DNA of 64,000 nt from Theobroma cacao (taxonomy: Eukaryota > Streptophyta > Magnoliopsida > Malvales > Malvaceae): positions 11,574,744 through 11,638,743 of the forward strand of contig NC_030855.1 of the NCBI RefSeq assembly GCF_000208745.1. The letters run 5' to 3'. Each line of letters starts with the position of its first letter. Position 1 is the first letter of the stretch. The notes beneath the pieces were generated by a model that saw nothing but the letters and a program-made list of their open reading frames with translations, had not been told where the DNA came from and ran no database searches. Shown in pieces: positions 36,462 to 49,561 of this stretch. The translations under genes and the position numbers were made by a program.

Positions 36462-37865
36462 CTAAGTATCAAAGAGATGGGGATACTTTGTCTGCATTTC
36501 CTCTTCGGCTTCCCACGTTACCTCTTCACTAGTATGGTTTTGCCACAACACTTTCACTGATGCTACTTCCTTTGAACGGAGCTTTTTGACTTGCCGATCG
36601 AGGATAGCTATCCGTTGCTCCTCATAGGTCAAATCATCTTTTAGTTGGATGGTCTCATACCGTATTCCATGAGAGGGATCCGAGTTGTACTTCCTAAGCA
36701 TGGACACATGAAACACGAGGTGAATATTCGAGAGGTCTGGTGGTAGCACCAAACGATAAGCCACCGCTCTAACCCTTTCTAAGATCTCGAAGGGTCTTAT
36801 ATATCGAGGGCTTAATTTTCCTTTCTTGCCAAACCTCATTACCCCTTTAGTTGGTGAGACCTTCAGGAATACGTGATCTCCCACTTGAAACTCTAAAGCT
36901 CTCCGTCTATTATCAGCATATGACTTCTGTCTACTTTATGCTAACAAGATCCTCTGTCGAATCATATGTATCTTTTCAATGGCATCCTGCACCAACTCAA
37001 GCCCCAAAAGTTTCTTTTCTCCCACCTCTAGCCATCCAATAAGTGACCTACATCTCCATCCATATAATGCCTTAAATGGTGCCATTTGGATGCTAGTTTA
37101 GAAACTATTATTGTAGGTAAATTCCACTAAGGGTAGATATTGATCCCACCTGACCCCAAGGTCTATCACACAGGCCCTCAACATATCTTTCAATGTCTGT
37201 ATCGTCCGTTCAGACTATCCATCAGTCTGAGAGTGGAAAGCTGTGCTGAAGTCTAACTTAGTGCCCAATGCTCCCTGCAACTTTCCCCAAAACCTACTGG
37301 TGGACTGAGTTCCTCTGTTTGATACTATAGAAATGGGGATACCATGCAACCGTACTATCTCATCCATAAAAACTCGAGCGTACTGGGTAGCCCCGTAAAT
37401 AGTCTTAACTAGAAGAAAATAGGCTAACTTCGTTAATCGATCTACTATGATCTAAATCGAGTCGTAGCCCCTACTAGCTCGAGGTAAACCCGTTACAAAA
37501 TCCATGGCAATATGCTCCCACTTCCATTTGGGCACTAGTAATGGCTATAATAGCCCTGCAAGCCTCTGATGCTCGGTTTTAACCTGCTGACAAACTAGGC
37601 ATTTGGAAACGAACTCAGCTACATCTCTTTTGAGTCTTTCCCACCAATACACCTCATTCAAATCTTGATACATCTTTGTAGCCCCTAGATGTACCACATA
37701 GGCTGCCATGTGAGCTTCCTCTAATATTTCTCTCCTCAACCCATCACCATCAGGCACATAAAGTTTGGTTCCATACCTCAACACTCTATTTATGCCTTTG
37801 GTAAACGTCTTCCCTTTCCTTCCTTGAGGGTCCTCTAAGGCCTTAGCTACGAAATCATCTTTACC
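36462..37865 (-). pseudogene. Gypsy integrase with chromo-like C-terminus, inactivated
   Basis: From high to low coordinate: an HHCC zinc-binding region (EEAHMAAYVVHLGA and CLVCQQVK, 37545-37700); the catalytic core with the first Asp in AMDFVTG; the second Asp region, which reads SNRGTQ, so the usual Asp is Asn (codon 37317-37319); and SERTIQT. The last 140 codons (36462-36884) are open: GDHVFLKVSP, GKLSPRY, VFHVSMLRKY and a tail KVLWQNHTSEEVTWEAE that resembles a chromodomain. Stops interrupt the core, mostly at expected Gln codons. It would insert cDNA into chromatin if intact; this copy cannot. Confidence 0.9.
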
Positions 37866-38612
37866 TTATGCTTCTTTAATCCTGTCCATTAAGATAGGTC
37901 GCACTCTAAAATGTGCTAGCAATGCATTTGCCTCTGAAACATCTAAATGCACTCTCATGTCTCCCAAGCTATGAATCTCCCTAATCAAGAACCTTCTATC
38001 TATGGAGATATGTGCCAGACTTCCCATCGATTTTCGACTCAAGGCATCAGCCACTACATTTGCCTTACCGAGATGGTAGAGAATAGTACAATCATAATCC
38101 TTTAGTAACTCCATCCACCTACGTTGCCGCAAGTTAAGATCCCTCTGCTGAAATGTATACTTTAGGCTTTTGTGGTCTGTATATATCTCACAAGTCTCAC
38201 CATACAAGTAATGCCTCCAAATCTTTAAGGCAAACACGATCTCTACCATTTCCAAATCGTGTGCGGGGTAATTCTACTCATGCCTTTTAAGTTGCCTTGA
38301 TGCATATGCAATTACCTTCCCTTGCTGTATCAATACACACCCTATAGCAACCCGTGATGCATCAAAGAATACCGTATAACCCCCTATGCCTTACGGTAGG
38401 CTTAATATTGGAGCTGTGGTGAGACATGCCTTAAGCTTCTCAAAGCTATCCTCACAAGCATCAGACCACTCAAATTTTGTATCCTTACGTGTCAGCTTAG
38501 TTAGAGGGGCAATTATTTTAGAGAAGTCCTTCACAAAACGACTATAATAGCTAGTCAAACCCAAAAAGCTTCTAATCTCTATAACTGATGTTGGCCTTGG
38601 CCATTTTTCCAT
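37866..38612 (-). pseudogene. Gypsy RT connection and RNase H, inactivated
   Basis: 38391-38612 reads the region after RT (EIRSFLGLTSYYSRFVKDF, APLTKLTRK). It is followed by the RNase H start with VFFDAS and by 37866-38255 with [20 protein letters not shown] and a tail [12 protein letters not shown]. Stops lie before the GIGG stretch, in HE*NY and after KEA, each at an expected Gln. RNase H removes the RNA strand during reverse transcription. Confidence 0.92.
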
Positions 38613-39225
38613 TGCCTAAACTTTCTTTGGATCAACTTGTACCCCATCCTTAGATACCACATGTCCCAAGAATGCAACGCTTTCAAGCCAAAACTCACAC
38701 TTAAAGAACTTGGCATACAATCGATGTTCTCTCAAAATTTAGAGCACTATCTTAAGATGCTGCTCATGCTCCTCTCTACTCCTCGAGTAGATCAAGATAT
38801 CATTAATAAACACTACCATGAATTTGTCCAAATAAGGCTTGAACACTCGGTTCATCAAATCTATAAAGGTTGCAGGAGCATTCGCGAGTCCAAATGACAT
38901 CACTAAAAACTCATAGTGCCCATACCTTGTTCGAAATGCGATCTTTGGTACATCTTCATTTCGGATCCTCAACTGATGGTACCCAGATCGTAAATCTATC
39001 TCAGAGAAACATTGTGCTCCTTGTAGTTGATTAAATAAATCATCTATCCTTGGAAGATGATACTTATTCTTCACTATCACTTTATTAAGCTGTCGATAAT
39101 CAATACATAGCCTAAGTGACCCGTCTTCCTTCTTCACAAATAACACCGATGCTCGCCATGAGGATACACTAGGATGGATAAAGCCTTTATCCAGCAAATC
39201 TTCTAATTGATCCTTAAGCTCTTTA
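38613..39225 (-). pseudogene. Gypsy reverse transcriptase, inactivated and interrupted
   Basis: The frame opens directly at the LARD2 junction and shows [32 protein letters not shown] and [12 protein letters not shown]. The catalytic box reads FINDILIYS instead of the usual xxDD, so the first Asp of the pair is Asn (codon 38802-38804). A stop at 38739-38741 follows, then a further open stretch with [16 protein letters not shown]. The N-terminal residues of RT lie on the other side of LARD2 (about 49562-49640). Confidence 0.95.
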
Positions 39226-42200
39226 TGAAATGCCCCATACTTTGATATGGTGATAAATAAAGTTGGTCGGATGCGAATTGAGAAATAATAAGGAACTTTG
39301 GGAACCAAAGAGACAAGATAAAATTTTTAGAATAAAATAATATTTTATTAATGAAATAATATTAAAATATTAATATTTAGCCGGATGTCGAAATCAGTAA
39401 TGAAGAAGGATCATATGGTTGATTAAATTAGGAGAGAAAATGTCAAGCCTGACTCTGTAAAATACTTGTCATGACATACATGTGATTGACTGAATGTTTA
39501 CATACTAGGAAAGCCTCGAAAAATTGATAAAAGTTGGTACTGTACCTAAAGGTACAATAAAGTTGATTTAAGCCTCGAACTAGATCAAATAGAGAATTTA
39601 AGAGGAAATTAAGAATTTTAAAGTCCCAGAATGGTTTAATATGGTGATTTGGAGTTCGAGGATCAATTTGGAGTCAAACCGAAAATTTCACTATCTAGCA
39701 GCAAAATGGTAATTTTGCTACTCAAGGATAAAATGGGGAATTTTTTTCAAAGATTTTGATCATATTTGACTTATCGGAGTGTGATTTGAGGTTAAGAAGT
39801 GAAAAAATGTAACTTCAGTATTTTTCGGAGTATAGGGGTAAAATGGTAATTTTACCACCCTAGGGGCAAAACAGTAATTTTTCACCACCAGAACACTTGT
39901 CCAGCATATGGATTTTATCCAATTTTATCATGGATAATTGAAGGAATTTATATGGTGGAGAGAGAAAGCTTAATAGTTAAGAAATAAAAATGGACCAATG
40001 AAATGGTGACACCTGGCATATTTATAACCATTAAATATGTAGCTTTAAAATTAATACAAAATCAGCCCATTTCTCATTGATATGGCCAGCCAAAGAAGAA
40101 CAAAGGAGGAAAGGAAAAAAAAACAAGAACCCTAGGTGGGAAAATTGAAGAAAAAGTGTGGGATTTCAAGGGATTAAGTTAATAAAGGTAAAATTTCTTG
40201 ATTTTGACTTGTGATTTACACTACCCATGCTTTCTTTTTCATTTTCCATGGTTAGATTTCATGTTTTCATGGTGAATTCATGGTTGGGTGGAATGAGTAT
40301 GGAGAGAGAATGAAGTTGGATTGATTTGATTCTAAGTTATGTTAGTGTTTTTAGTTAGTTTATCATGTCTAGAAACAAACCAACAAGAAAAATTCATTTT
40401 CTCCCATTATCTATCATTGGCCGAATTTTCTAGGGAGGATATTGTGGCTGAAATTGATGATATTTCATGATATTTTGGTGATATTTGATATTTGGTGAGG
40501 CTAGAATTAAATGGGAAATTTTGGTGTGAAAATCTGAATTTTTGCTTAACGTATAGACATGTGTGATTATTGATCCAAGACTGATAAATTGAATCTCATT
40601 CACAGTCACTGAGGTAATTTAGGTATAACTGGAGTGTAGAAAGTGAGAAGAATTGATTTGGAGTTAAATTGGAGATTTTAACCGATTAGACCGAGTATAG
40701 TGTGACTTAGGTCGAATATCACATTTAAGTGATTAATCGAACATTTTGCATCCCATCGCATGCATTGATTTAGATTTAGAGAGCCTGAAATAGTTTATGA
40801 TAAATTGACACAATTTATTGAAATTCATGTCACGTATGATGTATAGGTGGTGAGCCCTCTAACAAGGGTAAAGAGATTGTGCCCAAAGACCGGGAATAGG
40901 AATATATCGAACTCCTAGTACAATGAGTAACCTTACTATCGTCTTAATTATCTAGAGTGGTTTTTATTCGATTTTGTGGATTTTATGGAAAATGAGTTTA
41001 AATGGTAAATCTTTTTGTTTTACAAACAAAACGTGTTTAAATAAAATGATTTTATAAATTGTCTTGAAATTGAATGATGACTTTGAAAATAGAGTAACTG
41101 GATACCGCTTGAGGTGTTGTAAATTCATGGTTTGAAATGACTGGCTTATGATAATATTTTCATGAATTACTGAATTGGTATTTGTGTTGAAATATATGAA
41201 CTGTGTATTTAGCCTTGAAAGGCTGTGAATTACAATAATTGCCATATCATGTTATTGAATTTTTTTTATTGGTGGGATAATGATGAGCTTACTACAGTGG
41301 GCGGGTTTCCGTGGACCAGCCTATTAGAGGGGCACAGTAAACCCCATTATATCTTACCTCAGTATGAAAGGCGCAGGTGGATAACTTCTTAGGGTAATAC
41401 TTTTAGAGTTCACTTCACGCCAAACCACCATGTGAGGGTGAACTCAGCCAACGCCAAGGAACGACTATGTTTTCAAAATAAAAACATAATTTATGCGTAC
41501 ATGACTTTTTAACAGCCTTGGTGGACTCGGTTGGGATAGCCCTCGATCAAGGCATCCTTGATAACTGAGTATGAGAATGATATTTGGCACGAGCCAAGCT
41601 TTTCAGGAAATCATAAGCCTAGTTGTTTATTTGGTTGAAATGAGTTGTAAGGTAACAAAATTACAATATGATGACTTATTTTAATTGTCTCCATTTACTC
41701 GACTTTAGATGGTTTAGATGGTATTTGTTTACTCACTGGGATTTTATAATCTCACCACCCTTCTTTCCACCCATTTCAGACTTAGAATAGATTGTAGATA
41801 ACTGATATCGGCGAAGACTATAGTTGGACTTGCCACATCCAAAAACTGTAGGTTCATTTCTTTTGATACTTTTAGTCATTCGTGGGCCCACGTGTAACTG
41901 TAAATTAAATTTTATACTTTGGTTATCTATATTATAATATATATGAATTTATTTAGCTTTTACATTACAAAAATTATTTACCGATGACTCTATGAATATT
42001 GTTTTACAAGAAGTTAGAATATTTTATTGAATATTTTTATTTTATTCAAATAGTTGCAATTATCATTTTTAATAAATGTCATAGACACCCAAATTTATTT
42101 TAAATAATAAAATATGTGTTTTCCACTCACCTACTATATTTTTAGTCGGGTTCAAAAAATCTCGAGGAAAAATGACGAAAACGCCCCTGTGAGGCAAAAA

Positions 42201-42396
42201 TTATTTTTTCATGATTTTGAAAAGGAAAAAGCTTTAAATTCTTTAAAAACAAGGTTTGGCGACGATTAGTCACAAGGGAGATGAGAAAAATGGTACTAAA
42301 GCCTTGCGAGGTTTCGGTTGGCACTCCGAGTAACGAATGTCTACCGGGACGTCGCGGCGGTTGTGATGGGCTCGAGGGGAGTACCGGGTCGTGACA
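39226..42396 (+). repeat. LARD2 5' LTR
   Basis: Starts TGAAATGCCCCATAC, ends GTCGTGACA. Positions 39441-42396 equal the family A LTR (TGTCAAGCC start); the first 215 bp are extra. The expected PPT-like tract before 39441 is degenerate here (GGAGAGAAAA). Confidence 0.92.
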
Positions 42397-42403
42397 ATTT
42401 TAT

Positions 42404-42415
42404 TGGTATCAAAGC
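42404..42415 (+). other. LARD2 PBS 1
   Basis: TGGTATCAAAGC, 7 bp after the LTR end, context ATTTTATTGG. This is the position that priming should use. Confidence 0.8.
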
Positions 42416-42602
42416 AAAGGGAAAGATAACCCTATTCCTAGGAACTCTCGCATATGATCTGTGGCAAAGTATGACTCTCCGCCTAGGAGCTTGGAAGGGG
42501 AGGGAAGGGACTGCCCCGAGAAGGTGAAGTGCACCCCTTGCCGAGTGCTCTGATAGTTACCATAGAATGCCACCGGTGTCCAGAGGGGTGGAAGAATTTT
42601 AT
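42416..42602 (+). other. LARD2 leader insertion between two PBS motifs
   Basis: GC-richer than its surroundings and absent from LARD1. It has the look of the leader of another LTR element, but no second copy exists in the window. Confidence 0.6.
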
Positions 42603-42614
42603 TGGTATCAGAGC
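42603..42614 (+). other. LARD2 PBS 2
   Basis: TGGTATCAGAGC, an exact match to the usual initiator tRNA-Met PBS, in the same AATTTTATTGG context as PBS 1. From here the sequence aligns with LARD1 after its only PBS. Confidence 0.8.
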
Positions 42615-45600
42615 TTTTGGTTTTAAAGATAAGAGTTTTTGGTTTTAAAGTTATTTTAAAAACTACAATGGCAGTGTGGCCCAAGTTAATTTAAGTTAAG
42701 TTAGGTTTGATAGAATAGAATACGTGCATCTGCATATATAATTCGGAGTTGTTTAGACTCGTTTTATTTGTTCTCATAGATCTTATGGGAGCATAAGTGT
42801 TAGACAAGGAGCTATATGAACTCCTATTCCTAATAATCCACTTCTTTGTTAATGTCATGCAAAGGTCATAAGTAGGGTCGTTGTCCTGGTTTAAGATGCT
42901 ACCCGTGACACGAGCTAGTGTTAAAGAGATCTTAAAACGAATGCTCTTAATGAAAGATTAATGAAATGATATATCCCTCCGATTAAGGATGGAGAAATTT
43001 GGAGTTGGACTAATAGGCCGTGATAATTTATTCATTTGGTGGAGTTATAATTGAACTCATGGTTGTCAATTGGAAAAGGATTTGAGGACTATGAGTTTCA
43101 AGAATCGATTGGACCTATTATAGTTCATGGATATAAGCACGTGAATTAACTCGAGAGTGAATATCAATGATTACTATAATTGATGTGTGGTCATGAAGTA
43201 AGAAGTTAGTAAACAAATCTGCTTTAAGGATGAGCTTGAACTTAGCTATGCATAGAAAAAGAGGGAGCTAAGGGATTAAAGGACTAAATGTGGAATTGGC
43301 AGCTTGAGGTTAAATGACTCGAAAATGTCGAATGTATTCTAAGTGCCATATGAAGTTCTATAATTGAGACTGATTACAAATTACTTGAAAGATCAATTTA
43401 AAAGTTTATTCGATTCAAAGTATGGCTTATGATACTAATGATCAGTCTTGAAGGTGATCTCCCCAGAGTAAGGAATTTAGAAAATGTTGATGCTTGTACA
43501 TACTCTAAGAGAGAAAACTTCTACATCCTAAGTTTAAGACAACTTTGATCTTATGATCGCAAAGACAAGGTGTAATAACTAAGTAAATTTTTCGCTTAAC
43601 AAATGTGATTGGTTATTGATGGATAAAGTCAAGATCTTAACATTTAATGGTGTACAATTTGATAATTATGTATTTAAGAGTTATTTGGAGACAATTCCTT
43701 CATCAAATTTGCACTAAATGCTATGGTAAAGGCATATCAATGTTAATATGGAAATGTATCAAGGAATGATCTTAACATATCACCAAAGGAGAATTAAACA
43801 TGTTGAAATTAATGTTTTACTAGTGTGCATATGATCGAAAGCTAGTTTGTAAGTTGTAGTTTTCATGATCATGAAACATATAAAGATTATCAATATATGG
43901 ACATACACTTGGAGTTGTAATTTACAAGTTTGGAGTATTTAAGATATGATTAAATGGAATTGGCATTAGTTAAGGTACGTAAATCTTCTAATTAAATTCA
44001 ATGGAGTATGCATGATAATAGAATGGAGGAATATAGTGCCGTGATACTATATGGTGAAGTTACTATACAATATGGAAAGAGTGTTCTAAAGTGAGATTTA
44101 TTGACTGATGATAAGTGATGGGCAATCTGAGATACATGTAGCTATGAATAAATTTGGAGATTTTTGCTTGAGCAAACTCGTACTAAATGTTATGGTAAAG
44201 ATATATGAATGTTAGTGGCAAAATAAATACGTTAAATCAATGTTCTGATCGCACATTTGTGATAAAAGGTTAGTCTTGCTAATTGTGGTATGGACTCAAA
44301 GGGAAGCCACACGATTGTGAATAATTGAGGTAGTAGCTTTAAAGGTGGAATAGTTATTGGGATAAAGTGAATTCAAACAGTTGCAACACCACAATACTGA
44401 CTATCAAACTCTGTCGCGTTAAGAACCTCTAATGGCTAGAAAGCAAGAGTAAACTGTAAGCGGCATAAAGATGAAACTCACGAGTTGAAATATGGTTATT
44501 GGTTTTGATGCTAAGCTTTGTTGTTGGAGTCTTAAGTGCATTGGGGAGGTATTAAGATAAAGTTGATGAGTGAAATTGCAGAGTTTCTTTATTGCCTTAT
44601 ATATGGGCATGTAAGAGAAAGAAAAGTTAGAGAGTTTTTGAGATGGCTACATAAAAAAATAAATTAACATGTGGAGTGTTAAAAGGAATAATGTGTTGGC
44701 TAAAGTCAAATCTTAAGAAATAAAGTGAATCTTGTAAAAGGTTAAAGAGGAAGTGAGGGAAAGGTTAGATGAATATATGAGATGTTGATAAGAGATGTCA
44801 ATACCAAGTGATGAGAGTGTGAATGGAGAATTCAAGAATGATATAGCAAATGAGTTTATATAGAATATTGTTATGAGAATGTACTAATCTTGTCTTGACT
44901 TTGTTGAAAAGAAAGGATTAGTGACAACACAAGTAAATTACGGGGTATGATAGAAACCCTTGGAGATAAGTTGAAGCATGAGTAATTGGGCATGCCTTTA
45001 TGGAAATGATATACTTGGAGTATGAAAGAGTAAATAAGTGATTAAGTGTTTTAAGAATATTTAAACATCTTTGAGGAAGAGTTATAAAATTATACGAGAT
45101 TAGTATGAGATGTGTGATTTTGAAATTTGCTAAGGAGCCAAATGGCTAAGTCACAAGTTAAGTGATCATATGCTGTGAGACATAAGTCTAAGGTAGATAT
45201 TCCCAAGGAAATACTCAAGAAGAGTTTTGCTATGGATTTTGTGGAAGCTAGCATTAAATTATGTGGCTGTAAAGAGGAAGCCGTAAGTTGGAAGTGAAAT
45301 TCATATTGACATTGAAAAGTACTTAAAAGAACCTTATTTCAAGTCTTACAGTTTTAAGTACAAACTACAAATTGGTCTAGGGAGAATGATATCACATTAG
45401 TATGGAAGAACAGAATAAAGGATGAATGAAGATAATTTGGATAATGAAGCTTGATAATGAAAATTTCCTAAGCTAGTATGAAAATTGGAATTTGAAAATG
45501 CATAAGGCATGCATGATTTGAAACAGTCTAAGTTTTTAAGTGACATTTAGTAGGTGAGATGTGATTAATGACATTGTGATGTGAGGATATAGCATGATAA

Positions 45601-46372
45601 AACTCAAGCATATGGTTGGAAATGATATAAATGATATGAAGTTATATGCAAGTATAATAAGAAGGTTGACATGCACTATAAGAATTATTATATTGAAACT
45701 AGGATTAGGATGTGGATGAATAAAGGGGAATGTAGTCCAAGGCATGTGAACACATGAATCCCTATACATAATGAGAGATGTTAACATTTGAAAATGCATG
45801 TACATATGTATATATGAAATTGATAATTTGACTAAGGTGAAGAATTGTTCTCAGTAATTGGGAGATTTTGAAATAATGTCCAGAGAGGTCAGTGAGCTAA
45901 AGTGTTATCGGGCATGCAATAAACGATTAAAGTTATGAGTGACTTTGAAGGTAAACCTTGAATTGTTTAAGTTCTTAATGGAACTTTATTAAAGGAAGGG
46001 TATGGACCAGTATAAGATGAATCAATTAAGGTTGAGAAATTTGGCATGGAGCAAATTAATAAAATGATGATTAGGTATACATAAGTAAGAATGATATGTG
46101 ATCGAAATCGGTATAATTGAGATAAAGTTATGGTTCAAATTTAATAAGGGTGATAAAGGTACGCTTAGTGACTCGATATAAGAAATCATGATTGTGAAAG
46201 GTACTGCTGATCTGGCTTCAAAGGATGATAATTGCCATAAATAAAGCATTTAATTGAACTGAAGGTGAACGAGGTAAATAAATTGAATGTCCCTATAGAA
46301 GGGAAAAGAATAAGATAATAGAAGGAGATTGAAAACGTAACATCGACGCGAATTCAAGGACGAATTCTATTT
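42615..46372 (+). repeat. LARD2 internal domain, non-coding
   Basis: Gap-free homologue of the LARD1 interior. The longest frames are under 100 codons and show no retrotransposon motif. 43751-45240 covers what is N in LARD1. Confidence 0.8.
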
Positions 46373-46385
46373 AAGTGGGGGAGAT
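46373..46385 (+). other. LARD2 polypurine tract
   Basis: AAGTGGGGGAGAT directly before the LTR start TGAAATG. A second, near-identical tract (AAGTGGGGGAGAAGA, 46586-46600) lies 215 bp further, inside the LTR, before TGTCAAGCC. Confidence 0.85.
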
Positions 46386-49300
46386 TGAAATGTCCCATAC
46401 TTTGATATGGTGATAAATAAAGTTGGTCAGATGAGAATTGAAGCATAATAAGGAACTTTGGAAACCAAAAAGACAAGATAAAATTTTTAGAATAAAATAA
46501 TATTTTATTAATGAAATAATATTAACATATTAATATTTAGCCGGATGTCGAAATCAGTCATGAAGAAAGATCATATAGTTGATCCAAGTGGGGGAGAAGA
46601 TGTCAAGCCTGACTCTATAAAATACTTGTCATAACATGCATGTGATTGACTGAATGTTTACATACTAGGAGAGCCCCGAAAAATCGACAAAAATCGGTAC
46701 TGTACCTAGAGGTACAACAAAGTTGATTTAAGCCTCGAACTAGATCAAATAGAGAATTGAAGAGGAAATTAAGAATTTTAAAGTCCCAAAATGGTTTAAT
46801 ATGGTGATTTGGAGTTCGAGGATCAATTTGGAGTCAAACCGAAAATTTCACTATCTAGGGGTAAAATGATAATTTTGCTACTTGAGGACAAAATAGGAAA
46901 TTTTTTTCAAAGATTTTGGCCATATTTGACTTATTGGAGTGTGATTTGAGGTTGAGAAGTGAAAAATTATAATTTCGGTATTTTTCGGAGTATAGGGGTA
47001 AAATGGTAATTTTACCACCTTCAGGGCAAAACAGTAATTTTTCACCACCATAACACTTGTCCAGCATATGGATTTTATCCAATTTTATCATGGATAATTG
47101 AAGGAATTTATATGGTGGAGAGAGAAAGCTTAATAGTTAAGAAATAAAAATGGACCAATGAAATGGTGACACTGGCATATTTATAACCATTAAATATTTA
47201 GCTTTAAAATTAATACAAAATCAGCCCATTTCTCATTGATATGGCCAGCCAAAGAAGAACAAAGGAGGAAAGGAAAAAAAAACAAGAACCCTAGGTGGGA
47301 AAATTGAAGAAAAAGTGTGAGATTTCAAGGGATTAAGCTAATAAAGGTAAAATTTCTTGATTTTGACTTGTGATTTACACTACCCATGTTTTCTTTTTCA
47401 TTTTCCATGGTTATATTTCATGTTTTCATGGTGAATTCATGGCTGGTTGGAATGGGTATGGAGAGAGAATGAAGTTGGATTGATTTGATTCTAAGTTATG
47501 TTAGTGTTTTTAGTTAGTTTATCATGTCTAGAAAAAAAACCAACAAGAAAAATTCATTTTCTCCCATTACCCATCATTGGTCGAATTTTCTAGGGAGGAT
47601 ATTGTGGCTGAAATTGATGATATTTCATGATATTTTGGTGATATTTGATGTTTGGTGAGGCTAGAAATGAAATGGAAAATTTTAGTGTGAAAATCTGAAT
47701 TTTTGCTTAACGTATAGACATGTGTGATTATTGACCCAGGACTGATAAATTGAATCTCATTCACAATCACTGAGGTAATTCAGGTATAACCGGAGTGTAG
47801 AAAGTGAGAAGAATTGATTTGGAGTTAAATTGGAGATTTTAGCCGATTAGAACGAGTATAGTGTGACTGACGTCGAATATCACATTTAAGTGATTAATTA
47901 GACATTTTGGATCCCATCGCATGCATTCATTTAGATTTAGAGAGCCTGAAATAGTTTATGATAAATTGACACATTTATTGAAATTTGTGTCACGTATGAT
48001 GTATAGGTGGTGAGCCCTCTAACAAGGGTAAAGAGATTGTGCCTGAAGACCGGGAATAGAAGTATATCGAACTCCTAGTACAGTGAGTAACCTTACTATC
48101 GTCTTAATTATCTAGAGTGGTTTTTATTCGATTTTGTGGATTTTATGGAAAATGAGTTTAAATGGTAAATCTTTTTGTTTTACAAACAAAACGTGTTTAA
48201 ATAAAATGATTTTATAAATTGTCTTGAAATTGAATGATGACTTTGAAAATCGAGTAACTGGAGACCACTTAAGGTGTTGTAAATTCATGGTTTGAATTGA
48301 CTAGCTTATGACAATACTTACATGAATGGCTAAATTGGTATTTGTGTTGAAATATATGAACTGTGTATTTAGCCTTGAAAGGCTGTGAATTACAATAATT
48401 GCAATATCATGTTATTGAAATTTATGGATTGGTGGGATAATGATGAGCTTACTGCAGTGGGCGTGTTTCCGTGGACCAGCCTATTAGAGGGGCACGGTAA
48501 ACCCTGTTATATCTTACCTCAGTATGAGAGGCGCGGGTGGATAACTCCTGAGGCTAACACTTTTAAAGTTCACTTCACGTCAAACCACCACGTGAGGGTG
48601 AACTCAGCCAACGCCAAGGAACGGCTATGTTTTCAAAATAAAAACATAATTTATGCGTACATGACTTTTTAACAGCCTTGGCGGAATAGGTTGGGACAGC
48701 CCTCGATCAAGGCATCCCTGATAACTGAGTATGAGAATGATTTTTAGCACGAGCTAAGCTTTGCAAGAAATCATAAGCCTAGTTGTTTATTTGGTTGAAA
48801 TGAGTTGTAAGGTAATAAAATTACAGTATGATGACTTATTTTAATTATCTCCATTTACTCGACTTTAGATGGTTTAGATGGTATATGTTTACTCATTGGG
48901 ATTTTATAATCTCACCACCCTCATTTCCACCCATTTCAGGCTCAGAATAGATTGTAGATAACTGATATCGGTGAGGACTACAGTTGGACTTGCCATATTT
49001 CAAAACTGTAGGTTCATTTCTTTTGATACTTTTAGTCATTCGTGGGCTTATGTGTAATTGTAAATTAAATTTTATACTTTGGTTATCTATATTACAATAT
49101 ATATGAATTTATTTAGCTTTTACATTACAAAAATTATTTACTGATGGCTCTATTAATATTATTTTACAAGAAGTTAGAATATTTTATTGAATATTTTTAT
49201 TTTATTCAAATAGTTGCAATTATCATTTTTAATAAATGTCTTAGACATCCAAATTTATTTTAAATAATGAAATATGTGTTTTCCACTCATCTACTATATT

Positions 49301-49556
49301 TTTAGTCGAGTTCGGAAAATCTCAAGGAAAAATGATGAAAATACCCTTGTGAGGCGAAAATTATTTTTTCACGATTTTGAAAAGGAAAAAGCTTAAAATT
49401 CTTTAAAAACGAGGTTTGGCGACGATTACTCACAGGGGAAATGAGAAAAATGGTACTAAAGCCTTGCGGAGTTTCGGTTGGCACACCGTGTAACGAATGT
49501 TTACAAGGACGTCGCGGCGATTGTCACAAGCTCAAGGGGAGTACCGGGTCGTGACA
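46386..49556 (+). repeat. LARD2 3' LTR
   Basis: Starts TGAAATGTCCCATAC, ends GTCGTGACA; same structure and length as the 5' LTR with scattered substitutions. The internal PPT-like tract is intact in this copy. Confidence 0.92.
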
Positions 49557-49561
49557 CTTTA

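Larger units (their letters stand above)
39226..49556 (+). mobile_element. LARD2, complete non-coding LTR element nested in gypsy
   Basis: Two LTRs of equal length (3171 bp) flank a 3.99-kb non-coding interior. The TSD CTTTA is perfect: 39221-39225 and 49557-49561. Removing the element and one CTTTA rejoins the host reading frame (APVELK to ELKDQ). It differs from LARD1 by a second PBS, an LTR extended by 215 bp at its 5' edge, and the loss of about 290 bp of interior. Confidence 0.95.
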
